A stretch of 64,000 nt of DNA. It comes from Bryoerythrophyllum caledonicum (lineage: Eukaryota; Streptophyta; Bryopsida; Pottiales; Pottiaceae). The translations under genes and the position numbers were made by a program. The stretch is from assembly GCA_963971425.1 (NCBI GenBank), contig OZ020517.1, forward strand, positions 19,850,462-19,914,461. The letters run 5' to 3'. Numbering within the stretch: the stretch's first letter is position 1; the number at the start of each line of letters is the position of its first letter. The notes under the pieces were generated by a model. That model saw only the letters and a list, made by a program, of their open reading frames with translations. It was not told the DNA's origin and made no database searches. Positions 11,299 to 22,920 of the stretch are shown one piece after another.

Positions 11299-12206
11299 CC
11301 TCTAAAAGCCTGTGACGATTTCACACCAAAACACTTCAAAATTGTTGATTCTAGTGCAATGAGTAAGGAAGGAAACAAAACCTTATATTTATCCTTTTGA
11401 CCTTAGGATCTCCATAAAGACTTACTAAGTAACATACTCAAAAAAATTTCATACACTTTGATCGTACGGATTGACATATTTTTGTGTTTGAAGTCAAGAA
11501 TATGGTTCATTTTCTTCCCTGCGATGAGTGGATAAGCAAACTTTGACTTCACTTGGTATTAAATTTTTTGCACTACACAAGGCCTTAATCTTTCACCATT
11601 GTGTTGAACATGATATTAGCTTTGTATACGACAATTTTTAGAGGTAGAGAAGGGGTGTAGCATATTCAAAACAAGTGTGCAAGGAGTGGAGGTTCAAAAA
11701 TTGTCTATTCACGATTTATTTTTTTGAGAACTTAATATGTTCTAGAATGATAATCTAAACGGTCAATAACAAGATTTACACCACATATTGTTGCAGAAAA
11801 ATAAAAAGTTAAAAATATGAAGATCTCTAGGTTTATGTAAAAAAGATGAAGTTTTTTCCCTACGTGCCTGAAATGTGTAAAAATGTGTAAAAATGTGTTT
11901 TTACAGTAAAGACAAGATTTTTTTTGACATTTTTGAAGAGCGTAATATTCTCTACATGCATGGAAAATCTCTATGTCAATAGACTCTTCTAGCAAAATTT
12001 GGAGCTGCCCGGAGTCCCCATTTCTAACTTTGAGTGGTACTTACTTTCAATCCATGAATCCAAAAAAAATAATAAAAATTTATCCAAGGATCTCTTATGA
12101 GGGAAAATCTTATACAAGAGTTAAAAAAAAAGTTTTTTTTTTTGAATTGTAGGAACCTTCCCAAAATCCAAACCATATGACCCACGTACACTTGAGCTCA
12201 AAGGGG
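11299..12206 (+). mobile_element. TTAA-family element, copy 6
   Basis: It begins CCTCTAAAAG directly after the TTAA at 11295-11298, which it shares with copy 5, and ends AAAGGGG before TTAA at 12207-12210. Its interior belongs to the same diverged subfamily as copy 10 (52270-53142), with 'gagctgcccg.agtcccca'. It is non-coding. Confidence 0.6.
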
Positions 12207-12566
12207 TTAAACGACCCTTGGGGATCGTACACAAGGTCACATATTTTACTCTATAGAATACAAAAGGTATCAAATCTTAACAAGACATACACCATTGGAT
12301 TGAAGATTCTTCAAGTAACATCTTTCATTGAGAGGTCATTTCAATATCAGAACCTTGTCATGTTCAAATGTGGCCACCATCTGAATGAGGGTTATTACTG
12401 CTCATGAAGCCCATGGAAAAGTGATGTGGATATTGTGGTAAGAGACAAGGTGGAAGATGCTGAATCCTACTTTGCAGAATCAACATCTAGTGTCAAGAGA
12501 CTGGAGGAGTTACAGAATAGCTGCTTTGGATTCTTGCAGTTGGGGGAATCTTTTGCCACTGCATAA
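12177..12566 (+). pseudogene. Coding-like relic of unknown identity
   Basis: One reading frame from 12177 to a TAA at 12564-12566 is broken only by a TGA at about 12405. After it comes an acidic, helix-like stretch ('KVEDAESYFAESTSSVKRL', 'QNSCFGFLQLGESFATA') whose composition differs from the surrounding AT-rich noise. I do not recognise the family. It may be the last exon of a decayed host gene, or a chance frame. Confidence 0.3.
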
Positions 12567-14223
12567 TTTAACTTGGGTGTAGACGTCAAATTGCACCTGT
12601 GAGTGCAAATGTCTTGAAGTTAGAAGACCAGTCTACGGGCAGCTACTGAACTATCATGAACCTGAACAGGTCGCATGTGCAGAAACTTCTTTGAGTTTCA
12701 GTGTGTGCAGAGATGTGCTATTTCTTCAACCACTCTTTTCCATCTTGTCTAAGTCTTCGAGTTTGCTGAGCTGAATGGTACAGAGATCTAGATAGAATGC
12801 AACTAAAAATTCAAGCCTGGGCTTCTTCTGCTAATTGAGGAAGAATGGCTCTCCAAGAGAATGCTTGGTCAAGTAAGTGATTGTTTCATTCATACTAGTA
12901 AAACGGGGTTTTTCTTAGCAACACTCTAAATTCGACATTGCACCAAAAAGTGTAGAATATAATGTGTCAAAAACAGCTCCATTTGTACCGGTGTCAGGCC
13001 TTGGGGCTGCACTCAACCTGACCTTGCTCTCAAAAATCTCACAGAAACATGGTGGAATGATCATGCAGTTATCAGGTCTCATCAGAGCTACTTTTCAGAG
13101 GGCAATTATGTCTATCTGCAGCGCCTTTGTGATAATCTGGCTCACCTACAACGAGAAAAAGAGGAAAGTTTTTTTAAGCAAACATACTCCAAGAAATAGC
13201 TTTAGACATTAATTCGACTAAGAGCTATGGTCCCCTGGCATTACTCACTGGGCTCCATAGACCCCTTATCTGCAAGACTTTTTCCATTTGCAGTGTGTTG
13301 ATTGCATGGAAAAGTCTCATTCTGGCAGTGTCTTGGGGCCATGCTCTCCCAGGACATACTGTGGATATGATGACTGTTTTACTGTTGATGCTTTCTGCAG
13401 TTTCAAGCTTGCCAAATTGAGTGAATGAGATTCAAAATGGGTTCAAATACTCATCACACTCAGGTCCAGAGGTGGTTTTGAAACTGCCAAAGTTATTTGA
13501 AACTGCCAAAGTTACTAGAGACTGCAACTTAAGTGAATAACTCCAAATTATGTGCTTTTGTGATTGCATAAGATTGCGCGTGTTTTGGGAGCTGGTGGCT
13601 TGTATGGTGTTCACATGTTCAATAATTGCTGGTAATCATGTGACCCTAGAACTTACAGAAGTTTCGAAGTAGATGTTCAATGTCCATCAGGCCTTTTGTT
13701 TTGGTTTCAGAGTTTTAGCCAGATTTGGCCAGAGTGGCGACACAAACTTTTTGACTACCGCAAGTTTGGCAACACAAGCTTCTCTTGAAACCGTACAGAA
13801 CCAAATTTTCTCCGTAAATATCCATTTTGGAGAATTCATCTCTATAAACATGATTTGTACATCCTTTTTGGCGACAAGTTGGAGTCCCCATTGTTCATTA
13901 GTAGCAATATGGCAATATGCCAACAGCCATCAATGAAGTTTTGGCGATATAAAATCTTAAAACTTCCCAGTGTTTGTTGGAATATTCTATTTTTGGAAAT
14001 GAAATTTTGCTATTTGGCCTCAGGTCGCCAAAAACAAAAGGCCCGATGTCCATGTATCAATGTCTTTGGAAAGGGGTGTATTTTAGAGTCCCTGCTTCAT
14101 TTAATTTCTTTTTTTTATGCCTGGGCTCTGAATTCCACTGAGACTTGTAAGATGGAGGAGACATTATGAAATTTCTTCGTCCTTCTTCATATAATATTTC
14201 TTTTACCTTACAAGTCTCAGGTG
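12567..14223. other. Low-copy stretch without a recognised gene
   Basis: Open frames at 12964-13212 (82 codons) and 13673-14169 have no motif I know. Base composition is less AT-extreme than in the repeats. I see no terminal repeats except a short hairpin: 'gagacttgtaagatgg' near 14140 pairs with 'taccttacaagtctc' near 14205, just before the gypsy LTR fragment. This could be old host sequence. Confidence 0.3.
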
Positions 14224-14583
14224 TGTCACGAGATGTGGCGTTGAGTGCCTCTCCACATCATAGTGTTTTAGCATAGGCTAGTTTGTTACTAATCTACGGA
14301 GTAAGGGACGTACGGTGGCGCACCGCATTCACCCGTGAATGATTTTCATCTACTTAGGGTAGCATGTGTGCGTATAGCGCCGCACACATCCTTGACTTGA
14401 CGTCTTTGTCAAGTCAAGCTTTGTGAGTGAGTGTGAGAGTGTTTAGTGATTACCTTTGCTTGTAAGTGATTGATTATCATTAGTAAAGGCTCTGCATTCT
14501 CTTACACTACTTGCACTCGTAGATTCTCTTTTGGTGGAGTGCGAGAAGCTTAATTATTCTTGTGGTTTACTAATTATTCACTC
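14224..14583 (+). repeat. 5' LTR-like fragment of the gypsy element
   Basis: From TGTCACG at 14224 to about 14412 this matches 23915-24101 ('gtggc.ttgagtgcctctc', 'tagtttgttactaatctacgg', 'ccttgacttga'). The extension to 14583 is a guess based on a CA at that point; the 3' copy is cut short and cannot confirm it. The 3' copy may start earlier (TG at 23810 follows a purine-rich AGGAGGGG), in which case this copy has lost its first 100 bp or so. Confidence 0.6.
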
Positions 14584-14996
14584 AACAAAGACCTCCCGCA
14601 TTCCTCTATTTAGTTCTTGAATTTGAGCTTGGGTAAATTTAAGAGTTTTTTGGGTACTTAAGACAATGTTGTTGAGCGCGTATAAAGGACGAGAACGCAA
14701 CAAAAAACTTGTGAATCCGACAAATTTTGAGAAAGTTATGACCGACAAAAGAATTGGAGGAGGAAGAGGAGTTGCTGAAGCTAATTTTTGCAGTATTGCA
14801 TTCACATTGTAAGTAGTTCGAGACTTTTTCAAAACTAGTTTTTTGATTCCCCATTCACAATACATTGGGCAAACGGTTCGGGCTAATGCGTGAACCGGTT
14901 TTTATTAGTTGTGTTCACACTGGGAGGGGCTCAATTGCAAATAGGATGCGTTATTCCGTTGGGACCCTAACCGTGCCGGGAACCTTAACCGCTTAA

Positions 14997-15794
14997 GGAC
15001 TAAAGTTCCCTCGGGGGACATTTTGAGTTTGGGTAAGGTACCACGTTCTCAATTCTAGGCATTATTTTCTGAGATTTTTTGATTGAATGAACAACTTTTG
15101 ATTAGCTTTGCGTAGACACAAATTTTGTAGAATTTGGAGTTACGGTTCAAAAGTTACAATTTATTTTCACTTACATATACAAATAGTGCAGCAGTTTAGT
15201 GTGACAAATCACAAATAGTGTCACTAAACTTTAATAACTTCTAAATTCAATAGAAATTCGAGTTTTTTTCCATTTAAAAGAAAGAAAATGTCCTCTTGGA
15301 AAGGAAATTGAGATCTTTGCATCTACCATACAGATTTGTGAATTTCAAAAATTTGAGAAGGATATGATATATGCAAACTATAAAGTGTGTTATTGATTCT
15401 CAGCACATAGTTGCATTGCAGGATTTTTTAGGACATCTTCTACACCTCTTCTACTTCTAAAATTTGGCGCGCATGTGTCTAACATGATCCTTTTCATGTT
15501 AACATAATAAATTCACGGCATGTAGTGCAAAAAGATGCCATAGAAGTAGTCAAAGTTTGTTGAAGGTGTTTAGTATGACCTCAAAAAGAGATTATGTCTC
15601 ACTTCAAAGGGAGATATCTTTCAATCCGTACGGTCAAGCTTACCAAAATTTTCACCACACATTCTCATACAACTCTATTACAAGATCCTACGATCAAATT
15701 TTCAGAAAATCTTTTGTATCATTTTGTGTTGAATGCGCTGAAAATGGTAGTTTTGGAGTGATTTTAACGGGAGAATGTTTTGATCCTTTAGGGG
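14997..15794. repeat. TTAA-flanked repeat, diverged subfamily
   Basis: The left end GGACTAAAG follows TTAA at 14993-14996. The right end CCTTTAGGGG precedes TTAA at 15795-15798. The interior shares words with the main TTAA family ('caatccgtacggtcaa', 'atcctacg.tcaaa', 'gttttgatcctttagg') but is clearly diverged. It lies within the gypsy leader and may be a secondary insertion. Confidence 0.5.
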
Positions 15795-15798
15795 TTAA

Positions 15799-17372
15799 AC
15801 CGCCCGTTTTGATGCCAAAATTGTAGGATTAAATTTTGCAAATGCTACCTTTTGCAAAAACCATTGTTTTCAATTTTGAGTGCAATTTTGGACTACTAGT
15901 GATAGTATTAGTTTGGGAAAGTAGATAAAATGAAGTTTTTAGAAATTTGAAAAACCCACATTTTTATGTGGCTATAAAAAAAGGATTAGTGTCTAAACTT
16001 TGGAGGTAGTTTGCATGGACAATTTGATTCGGATATGAGTGAAATTTGCGCCCTTAGTTGGAGATTTTGCCATTTAATCCAATTTTAGTATTGGATAGGC
16101 TTATTGACGTGTTAAACCACCCATTGTTTCGATTGCATTGGGAGAATTTGTATTTCTAAATACCACGGTCAATGTCCCACTACTTAGTTTTAGACGTTGG
16201 AAGGAACACTTTTGAGTGTTCTTCTTTGCATTGCAAGTATTGCAACTTGGGGCCGTTCACAGCAGGCGTGTGCTAGTGGCTTTGACCCTGTCTATTCTAC
16301 TTTTATGTTCTTGGGGGAGAGGATCCGATTTTAATTTCGGGATTCTTGTGGGGTACCTCCTCCGCGTTGTGGGCTTGTTGCCGGTGTTTTTCGGTAGCCC
16401 CATTTTTTATTGTCCCCAGACTGTCATAGGATACAGTAGGAGTGCAATCGGGTTTATGGCCAACAAGACCTTTTTATGTAGAGGGTTGTGGTTTGACCTG
16501 TGCTAGCCGGAGGTGATGACCGGTGAACCACAAAGTTTGGTGGTTTTGCAGGTGCAGGTTGTCCGTTCATATCCTTACCCTTTAGATAGTATCCAGAGAT
16601 AGATCTCATGTGGTTTTTGTTTATGGTGAGTATTTAGAGTCGGTATTATTACCCCCCTCACTAGATCACTCATAGAGTGCTTCCACCGCAGACTCTGGGC
16701 CAAGGTCGGATACCGACGAGGCTTTTGTACCTATTTCGGCGTTGGATACCGACCGTAGGCTTCGGGTCTAAGGTGTGGGCATGTTTGACAAGATAGAGGG
16801 CGATCATCGTCATGTCATGCACGATTGATTCTTGGGACGGGTTGGAGGCATCTCTCTACCTAATTGACAACTCCAATCCAGACTTGGATGAAGGAGAAGC
16901 GCTAACAGACGCCGTTTTTTAACAACTTCTATGTGTTCGAGCTCTTGCCCCACTATTCGGAGCCGGAGGCTCTCGAGACGTACAGGGGTTAACCACGCAA
17001 CAAGAAGTAGATTTACGCTTCGTTGAAGAATATTGGCGCCAACGTGTGGGATTGGTGATTACGCTCAAAGAAAGTGCGGTTGCCAACTCTCGACTTCCAT
17101 CGAGGAGCCCAAGGTGGAAGAGACGTTCCATCGTGAGGACTCAAGGGGCAAGGGTGTTGCCATTGTGGGCGAACAGACTCGCATGGGGCCACGTCACGTT
17201 TGGCCGTAGCTACACGTGCGACATTGGTGGCGGTTGATAATCCGCCAGTCTTTGATCCTCCAGCGCAGTTCATGGCGCATGAGGAGGTCGAGTACGGGGG
17301 ATTTAGGCGTGATTAGATGCAGCACATGCAGGATTTTCGCTAGGAGATTTTTTCTAGGATACCCTACGTATT
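15799..17372 (+). other. Gypsy leader / upstream gag region, not resolved
   Basis: From about 16200 the GC content rises sharply compared with the flanking repeats, matching the rest of the gypsy element. Open frames here (16216-16506; several around 17000-17270) are short and mutually overlapping, and I cannot assign any to a domain. The region probably holds the leader and the decayed N-terminal part of gag. I could not place a primer-binding site. Confidence 0.35.
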
Positions 17373-17900
17373 ATGTATACCCGATTGGCGCGGTTGTCAA
17401 CGAAGGTCGGTGATGTGTTCACGGAGCGCCAGCTAGTGAAGATCTTCATCTCGAACTTGAATAAGCGGATGGTAGAGTTGATTAGTCTGCACCTTCTTTT
17501 TTGGTATCATGGCAACGCCACTTTAGCGCAAGCGTTTGTCGAGGTGGAAGCGCTTGATAGAGCGCTGGGCGAGAGCAAGGCCACGGATTTGATCATATCA
17601 CTGTTGAAAAGCCAAGAGGCTTGCTATAGCTACAAGTACCTTAACGTAGGCACAACCTAAAAAGGTTGTGCCTTGTTGTGCTTAGAGAGGCAGGTCATAG
17701 GAAAGAAGACCCAAATTGCACCAAGAAGAAGCGGGCAAGCACAATGAAGGCCAAACCCAAGACCGAGGCGGCTAAGCCTGAAGAGAAGGTTGGGGGCAAG
17801 AGGAACAAGCCTGTGAATGCTCTCACTGTGGAAAGTCAGGCCATAGTGATGAGAATTGTTTTGCTCTTTATCCGGGGAAGCGCCATATATCTTCAGCTGC
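17373..17900 (+). pseudogene. Gypsy gag (capsid region and CCHC zinc knuckle)
   Basis: The frame at 17373-17660 encodes a gag-like helical segment ('FTERQLVKIFISNLNKRMVE', 'ATLAQAFVEVEALDRALGE'), as in retrotransposon gag proteins. After a frame change and a basic linker, a zinc knuckle CSHCGKSGHSDENC (C-X2-C-X4-H-X4-C) is encoded at 17818-17859. Gag would form the particle and bind the element's RNA. The reading frame is broken at least twice. Confidence 0.75.
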
Positions 17901-18566
17901 TCGTTCGGATGTGGTGAAGACACTTCAAGCCAAACTAGCGATGCAAAAGAATGAGATGAGTGTGATGGCCTGTTTAGGCCAAGTGGGAGACACACGGCCT
18001 CCGGTGAGGGGTCAACGCTCATCTTCAGCCCTAGATCGTTCACTTATATGGCGCTTCAGGGGAGGTGGTGGTAGCAGTTGCGACTCGTCCTCTGACTATC
18101 GTACAGGCGGTGGCACCTTTTTCCACTATGTCCGGTAGTAGCGGTCGTACAGGCCACGCGGATTTGCTAGACCACATTTGTCAGTCCCAATTACGTCTTT
18201 CTTTTAGTATAATTGCAGATGCAACCACTTCTACTGCCATTCCCATTGCGACTGCGGTCCCACTAATTTCTTCTAGTGCTGAAGATGCCGCATACACCTT
18301 AGCGTATAAGGTGTTGTAGTTGCCGGTGTTAGTCGGTGTGGATTTTCTAACACTAATTTTTCAACCATCCAATGTATTCCACTTGGCACATAGTATGTTG
18401 GAGGGCAAGGTGCCCATGCCATCGTTCAAGGTCTTGTAGTCAGTGACCGCTCCACCCGCCGAGAAGATTTGGTGGCAATGCGGGCCTGATTGGCGATGGA
18501 GGCTATTTCTACGTTTGAGGCCACGCCACTTTCACTCCTACCTAGCTGTCCTCCGGGGATTAGTTA

Positions 18567-19020
18567 GTGATCTTAAGAGTGGCTTATTTGTCAGATATTG
18601 CGTCCCGATCACCACGGGATCAACGTATCGTGCATCCAGGGGTGGAAGGTTTGGTGAATGTCAATCAAGTTATGGTAGTTGGCCGTATGGACGGCAATTC
18701 CACTCGAGCTACCTCCCTATGTGTCATGTTGGACTCAGGTGCTCAACGAGTGATGATTGGCAAGCAGCTAGCCCAAGATTTGGATCTAGGTGCTTCGAAC
18801 CTTGAGCCTTGCCCATTTACGATTGTTATATTGATTGGGGCACAAAAAAAACCATGGGCTACATCCGACCTCCGTTGTACTTCATGTTTGGCGTGGGATT
18901 TGGTCCATTGTTCTCCCACCGATCTCTCGTGTGCACAGTGACTGGTGCCACCAACTACGACATTTTGGTGGATCAGCAAGCAATTTATCCACTCGGTTTT
19001 TGGGTGGAAAACTAGACAGA
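18567..19020 (+). pseudogene. Gypsy aspartic protease
   Basis: The catalytic signature is 'VMLDSGAQRVMIG', with the D-S-G codons at 18732-18740, followed by 'KQLAQDLDL'. After a frameshift near 18810 the C-terminal protease part continues in another frame ('TNYDILVDQQAIYPLGFW'). The enzyme would process the Gag-Pol polyprotein. It sits between gag and the methyltransferase. Confidence 0.75.
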
Positions 19021-19394
19021 GGAGGCCTAGATTAGATCTGGGTGGTCTGCTGGTGATGGCATAAAAGAACTATTTTTGGTTGTCTTTGCAGTTGACGTGA
19101 TGACTTCCACGGCAAACGCTATGTTCGGATGCAGTGCTTTGGCATCTGATTTGCTATGTAGTTCTACGCTTTTGGAGGAGACATGCATTTATGTTGAGGA
19201 TAGCGAAATCACGTGAGCATAGACGAGTGGAGATCAATGCACGTCATTACAAGGATCCACTTCCACCTTGAGGGATCCAATTGAAGCTTACACGTCGTAG
19301 TCGGGCGATTGCGGACGCTCCTGATGCTACACTGCTTTTTAAGGACTCTACCACTCTGTTGGTAGCTCGAATTATTCAATCGTGACCACCGAAT
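19021..19394 (+). other. Protease-to-methyltransferase linker, decayed
   Basis: The sequence keeps gypsy-like composition and short coding-like runs in changing frames, but no motif that I can name. It joins the protease tail to the start of the methyltransferase. Confidence 0.3.
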
Positions 19395-20420
19395 GAGGGT
19401 ATTACCCTTGTAGAGATATTTGTCGGTATTGGTACAATGCTCGCGGCTATGTTAGAGGCCGAGCTTCAGGTACGCCAGTACATCCACGTGGATAGTGGCT
19501 GAGCAGCCAACCTTGCCCCTCACCATCACATATATTATCTTTTGGCGTTGTTTCCGGAGCAGTTACCAACTTCTGCCATTTAGGGATATTTTGGCAAATT
19601 GCCACGTGATGTGACATTGATCAGTGAGGATGATCTCCGCCGTTTAGGTCACGTAGACTTGGTGATTGCCAAATGTCCTTGCGAAGGCCATTCACAAGCA
19701 GGCAGTGGACGCAACTTAGATGATCCACGGCCGGGTCTCTTTGTGGATTTGCTCAAGCTCATCTAGTGGTGGATTATCCACCAATCAACGCCACAAGGGT
19801 ACATTTTTGAGAATGCACCTCCATTGGGAGATACATGGACAAAGGTGCGTGAGTGTCGAGTATACATCATTACCTTTTTGGTCCCCCCACGTTTGTAGAT
19901 GCCACGGCCTTGGACTCTTATGCCCATTGGCCACGTTGGATTTGGACCAACATGGCATCATCGGCGATGCTCACCTCTTCACTTGCTCAAGTGCAACAGT
20001 CCATGCGCCGTGAGGTCGATGACATATTGGTCGACCACCGTATTTCCACGGAAATTACTAAAAATGATGAGCAACATTAGTGATATTGAACCGCGTTGGT
20101 TTCAATCGGGGGGCGTATCCCACGTTGATGTGCTACCCTAAGTCCTTTGCCTTTATGTTACGCTCTCTGGGCATGGTTTACAATTCTACTTCCCAAATTT
20201 ACGAGGAGCCTTCTGCCGATGAGCGAGAGCGGGCAATGGGCTTTATTACAGGCACTACCGCCGCATTGGATCTCTCTGAGGGCCAACGTTGTTATTTGTT
20301 GGGTCAATCCATTGACCTCAACACTCTTGTATGGATTTATGGCCTCTATTTTGCCATTCAGCGCCGTTTGCGTGACCATCCACGTGTGTTAGAGACAGAC
20401 TCAAATCGTCAAGGGCAGCG
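19395..20420 (+). pseudogene. C5-cytosine DNA methyltransferase carried by the gypsy element
   Basis: In one frame (19395 to about 19890) I read motif I ('EIFVGIGTMLAAMLE' from 19413), 'QVRQYIHVD', motif IV ('DLVIAKCPCEGHSQAG', Pro-Cys codons at 19677-19682), then 'LDDPRPGLFVDLL', and motif VI ('YIFENAPPLGD', Glu-Asn at 19809-19814). Motif VIII follows in a second frame ('SYAHWPRWIWTNM', near 19915-19955). Motifs IX/X follow in a third ('ERERAMGFITGTT', 'CYLLGQSIDLNTLVW', about 20221-20340). Order and spacing fit a complete catalytic domain of about 330 residues. The motif I and VIII wording resembles DNMT3/DRM enzymes more than DNMT1; that is my inference. Stops in the first frame are TGA at 19500 and TAG at 19581 and 19764, the TAGs explicable as CAG to TAG. 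The canonical G-P-P-C is changed to K-C-P-C, keeping the catalytic cysteine. The enzyme would transfer a methyl group from S-adenosylmethionine to cytosine C5. This copy is inactive. Confidence 0.85.
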
Positions 20421-20845
20421 GAGTCACATTTCACACGGATCGAGGAAGCGGACCTATTTTTTGTTAAAAGAAACACACAGCTTAGGAGCGTGTCTTTGCA
20501 GCCTTTGTCGAGGACTTTGGTCGAGAGGATGATATGGATATCTTTTCCCGATTTTATCATCACGACACATGATTTTTTGAAATCCATTATCCTGTGAGTG
20601 AGGAGTTTGGAGGCACAAATGCCTTCTTTGCTACTAAGTAGCAATCATCGGCGGTGCCGGTACATGCTGAGTCTCCTACGGTGGAGAGGAGACTACGGAG
20701 TTTGATGATTTCCTTTAGATTTAGAACCACATCTTATCGGTGCCGAAGCACGGAAGGTGCAAGCGTGCATTTGTTTATATTGTAGCTGTTTTGTCTTCAG
20801 TCTTCGTGATTTGGAGAGGTATGAAGGCAAGCCCATTCACATTTA

Positions 20846-21678
20846 GTTGGAGGTCGACCACCAAATCTTCCGACAACCGCAAAAGCTAAGTCTTCTGAAG
20901 AAAGTTGGAGTTCAGACTCGATGTCAAAAATTGTTGGCCGCCAGTTGAATCATCTCACTAGTTGCAAATACTCTTGTGCCACGGTTATGCCATCAACGAA
21001 GGATATCTTTGGCAACTGGACGACGAAGCGGATGTGTGGAGATAATGGACCGGTCTGACCAAGTCTGACCAGTATCCCATGCCCACGCCAGAGGAGTTGT
21101 TTGATGCAGTGGGCCATGCTAGAGTATTTAGTACTCTAGATTTGCCGTCTAGTTACCACCAGTTACCATTGATGGTGGATGACCGGGTGAAGATGGAATT
21201 CTGGGGAGTTGATCAAGATGGTAGAGATCAATTCTATCATTGAAAGTTTCTCCCATTTGGCTTCATGAACGCACCCGTTTGGTTTCAAAGAGTGATGGAG
21301 CGGGTGTTGACCAATGTATTGTTTGTCTAATGCTACATTGATGATGTTATGATTTTTAGTAACAGCCCACAAGAGCATGTAAGGCATCTTTAGGCAATGT
21401 TCAAGAAGTCATGGCAGTGGGGATTGCGCTTGCACCATGACAAGTGCAAGTTCTTCCACGAGCGGTTGCCATTTTTGTGACATATGATTATTCCAGGGGG
21501 TTTTAGTGTACAACACACCAAGGGATATGCGTTGCAGAAGATTTTTGTTCCAACCAACGTGTCACAGCTTCGAACTTTTCTTGGTTTGGCAAATTACTAT
21601 CGCCGATTTGTGAAGAACTTTAGTTTGATTGCTAAGCTGTTGACTATTCTCATGGAAAAGGATCAACCATGGATTTGA
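20846..21678 (+). pseudogene. Gypsy reverse transcriptase
   Basis: The RT fingers and palm are spread over several frames: 'VMPSTKDIFGNW', 'YPMPTPEELFDAVGHARVF', 'FLPFGFMNAPVWFQRVM', and the catalytic box C-Y-I-D-D at about 21331-21345. They are followed by 'FLGLANYYRRFVKNFSLIAK' (21484-21678 frame), the usual connection after the Ty3/gypsy RT. The enzyme would copy element RNA into DNA. Stops and shifts are frequent. It follows the methyltransferase after about 400 bp of decayed linker. Confidence 0.85.
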
Positions 21679-21689
21679 ATACGGGAGAA

Positions 21690-22300
21690 GCAGTAGGCAT
21701 TTGCTACTTTGAAGCTGAAGCTTGGTTCAAGGCCTCTCGTGCGGCGCCTAGATGCTATACGACCTATTCAGTTGCACACAGACTGGGATTGGGGGTAGTG
21801 TTGACTCAAAAGGATGATGAGGGAAGGGAGTACGTTGTAGCATTTGCTTCTAGGTGCAACAACAATGCAAAGTCCAACTATTTATCCTAAGAGGGGGAGG
21901 CTTTGGTCACGGTTTGGGTCATAGCCCATTTTAAGTACTATTTATATGGGCAGCGTTTTACGTTGGTGACCAACCATTAGCCTTTGAAATGGCTCAGGGA
22001 GTCTGACAACTTACTGGCAAGCTCGCCAAGTGGACTTTGTTGCTTTAGATGTATGACTTTGACGTTGTACATTGTGCGGTCACCACAAACTTTGATGCGG
22101 ACGGTCTATCTTGCAATCCAAGTCCTTTGGAGGAAGATCCGACTAGAGCCAAGTGGCATGGAAACTGTGACAGGCAGTCAGTCCCGGGGTGGCATGCATG
22201 GGCTTACCTCACGTTGATGTCTCGCTCCGCATCGACGTTGCCTAATTTGGCAACAAATGAGGAACCGGATAGAAGCCAAGTTGTTAGCAATTTGTGAGAA
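21690..22300 (+). pseudogene. Gypsy RNase H and connection
   Basis: RNase H signals are 'QLHTDWDWG' near 21772 (first catalytic Asp), 'VVAFASRCNNNAKSNYLS', a TAA replacing the next residue, then 'EGEALVTVW', 'YYLYGQRFTLVTNH' and 'PLKWL'. This order is standard for Ty3/gypsy RNase H. It continues through 'DADGLSCNPSPLEEDP' into a linker ending before the integrase. Confidence 0.75.
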
Positions 22301-22439
22301 GACGGTCCTGTCTTGCACAAGCTACAACATGGGACACTTCCCTCAGTTCTTTCTGCTATGGAGCGTGACACAGTTGGGCACCGAATAACAAGGTTCCGTT
22401 GGAAGAATGGCCTTCTATTTCAGGTATAGCCAGATGAGA

Positions 22440-22920
22440 CTAGGCGCATAGTTCCAAGGCCAGATTAGAAGGTTGTTGGTACACGAAGACCTAAGACATT
22501 TTAGTGTGCGGCAGACTCATTCAATGTTGCGCAGCCAATAAGGGTGGACTGACATGTATCATTAGGTCGCCATGTATTTTTCTTGGTGTGAAGTATGTAA
22601 TTGGGTTAGATCCAACTTCAACACCTTATCACCGCAGTTGCAGCCTTTGACCATTATGGAGCTAGGATACCGGTGGTCTTTGGACTTTGCTGGTCTACTT
22701 GTCGTGATTGCACGTGGAGCCAAGTATGGATTACTCCACGTGAAGCTGGGCTTACGAAAGTATGGATTACTTCGGATTGGCCACCGTGATTGGGATTTGA
22801 TGATACTATGGATCGCCATGGGATATCGGTGTAGCGAGCAAGCTTCACTAGCTGTTTTTTGCCCGTATCAGTTGTTGTACAAACGGGAGCCAATTTTACC
22901 GAATTCTGTTCGGTAGAAGT
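22440..22920 (+). pseudogene. Gypsy integrase with internal deletion of the catalytic core
   Basis: The N-terminal zinc-binding HHCC part is recognisable: His-containing 'HEDLRHF' near 22478 and the Cys pair 'WCEVCNW' near 22585. It is followed by 'MELGYRWSLDFAGLLVV'. The text then jumps within a few codons to 'LRKYGLL' and 'PYQLLYKREPILPNS', which normally lie after the D,D-35-E core. Roughly 100 codons of the core are therefore missing. The 13-mer AAGTATGGATTAC occurs on both sides near 22726 and 22758. The loss of the core makes this copy integration-dead. Confidence 0.75.

Noticed and set aside
16216..16506. Hydrophobic 96-codon frame as a membrane protein
   Set aside because: It lies in the gypsy leader, lacks a recognisable family and may be chance; kept only as unresolved leader.
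19395..20420. Methyltransferase as a bacterial restriction-modification gene or contamination
   Set aside because: It lies in order between gypsy protease and reverse transcriptase on the same strand with the same pattern of decay, and no restriction enzyme is nearby.
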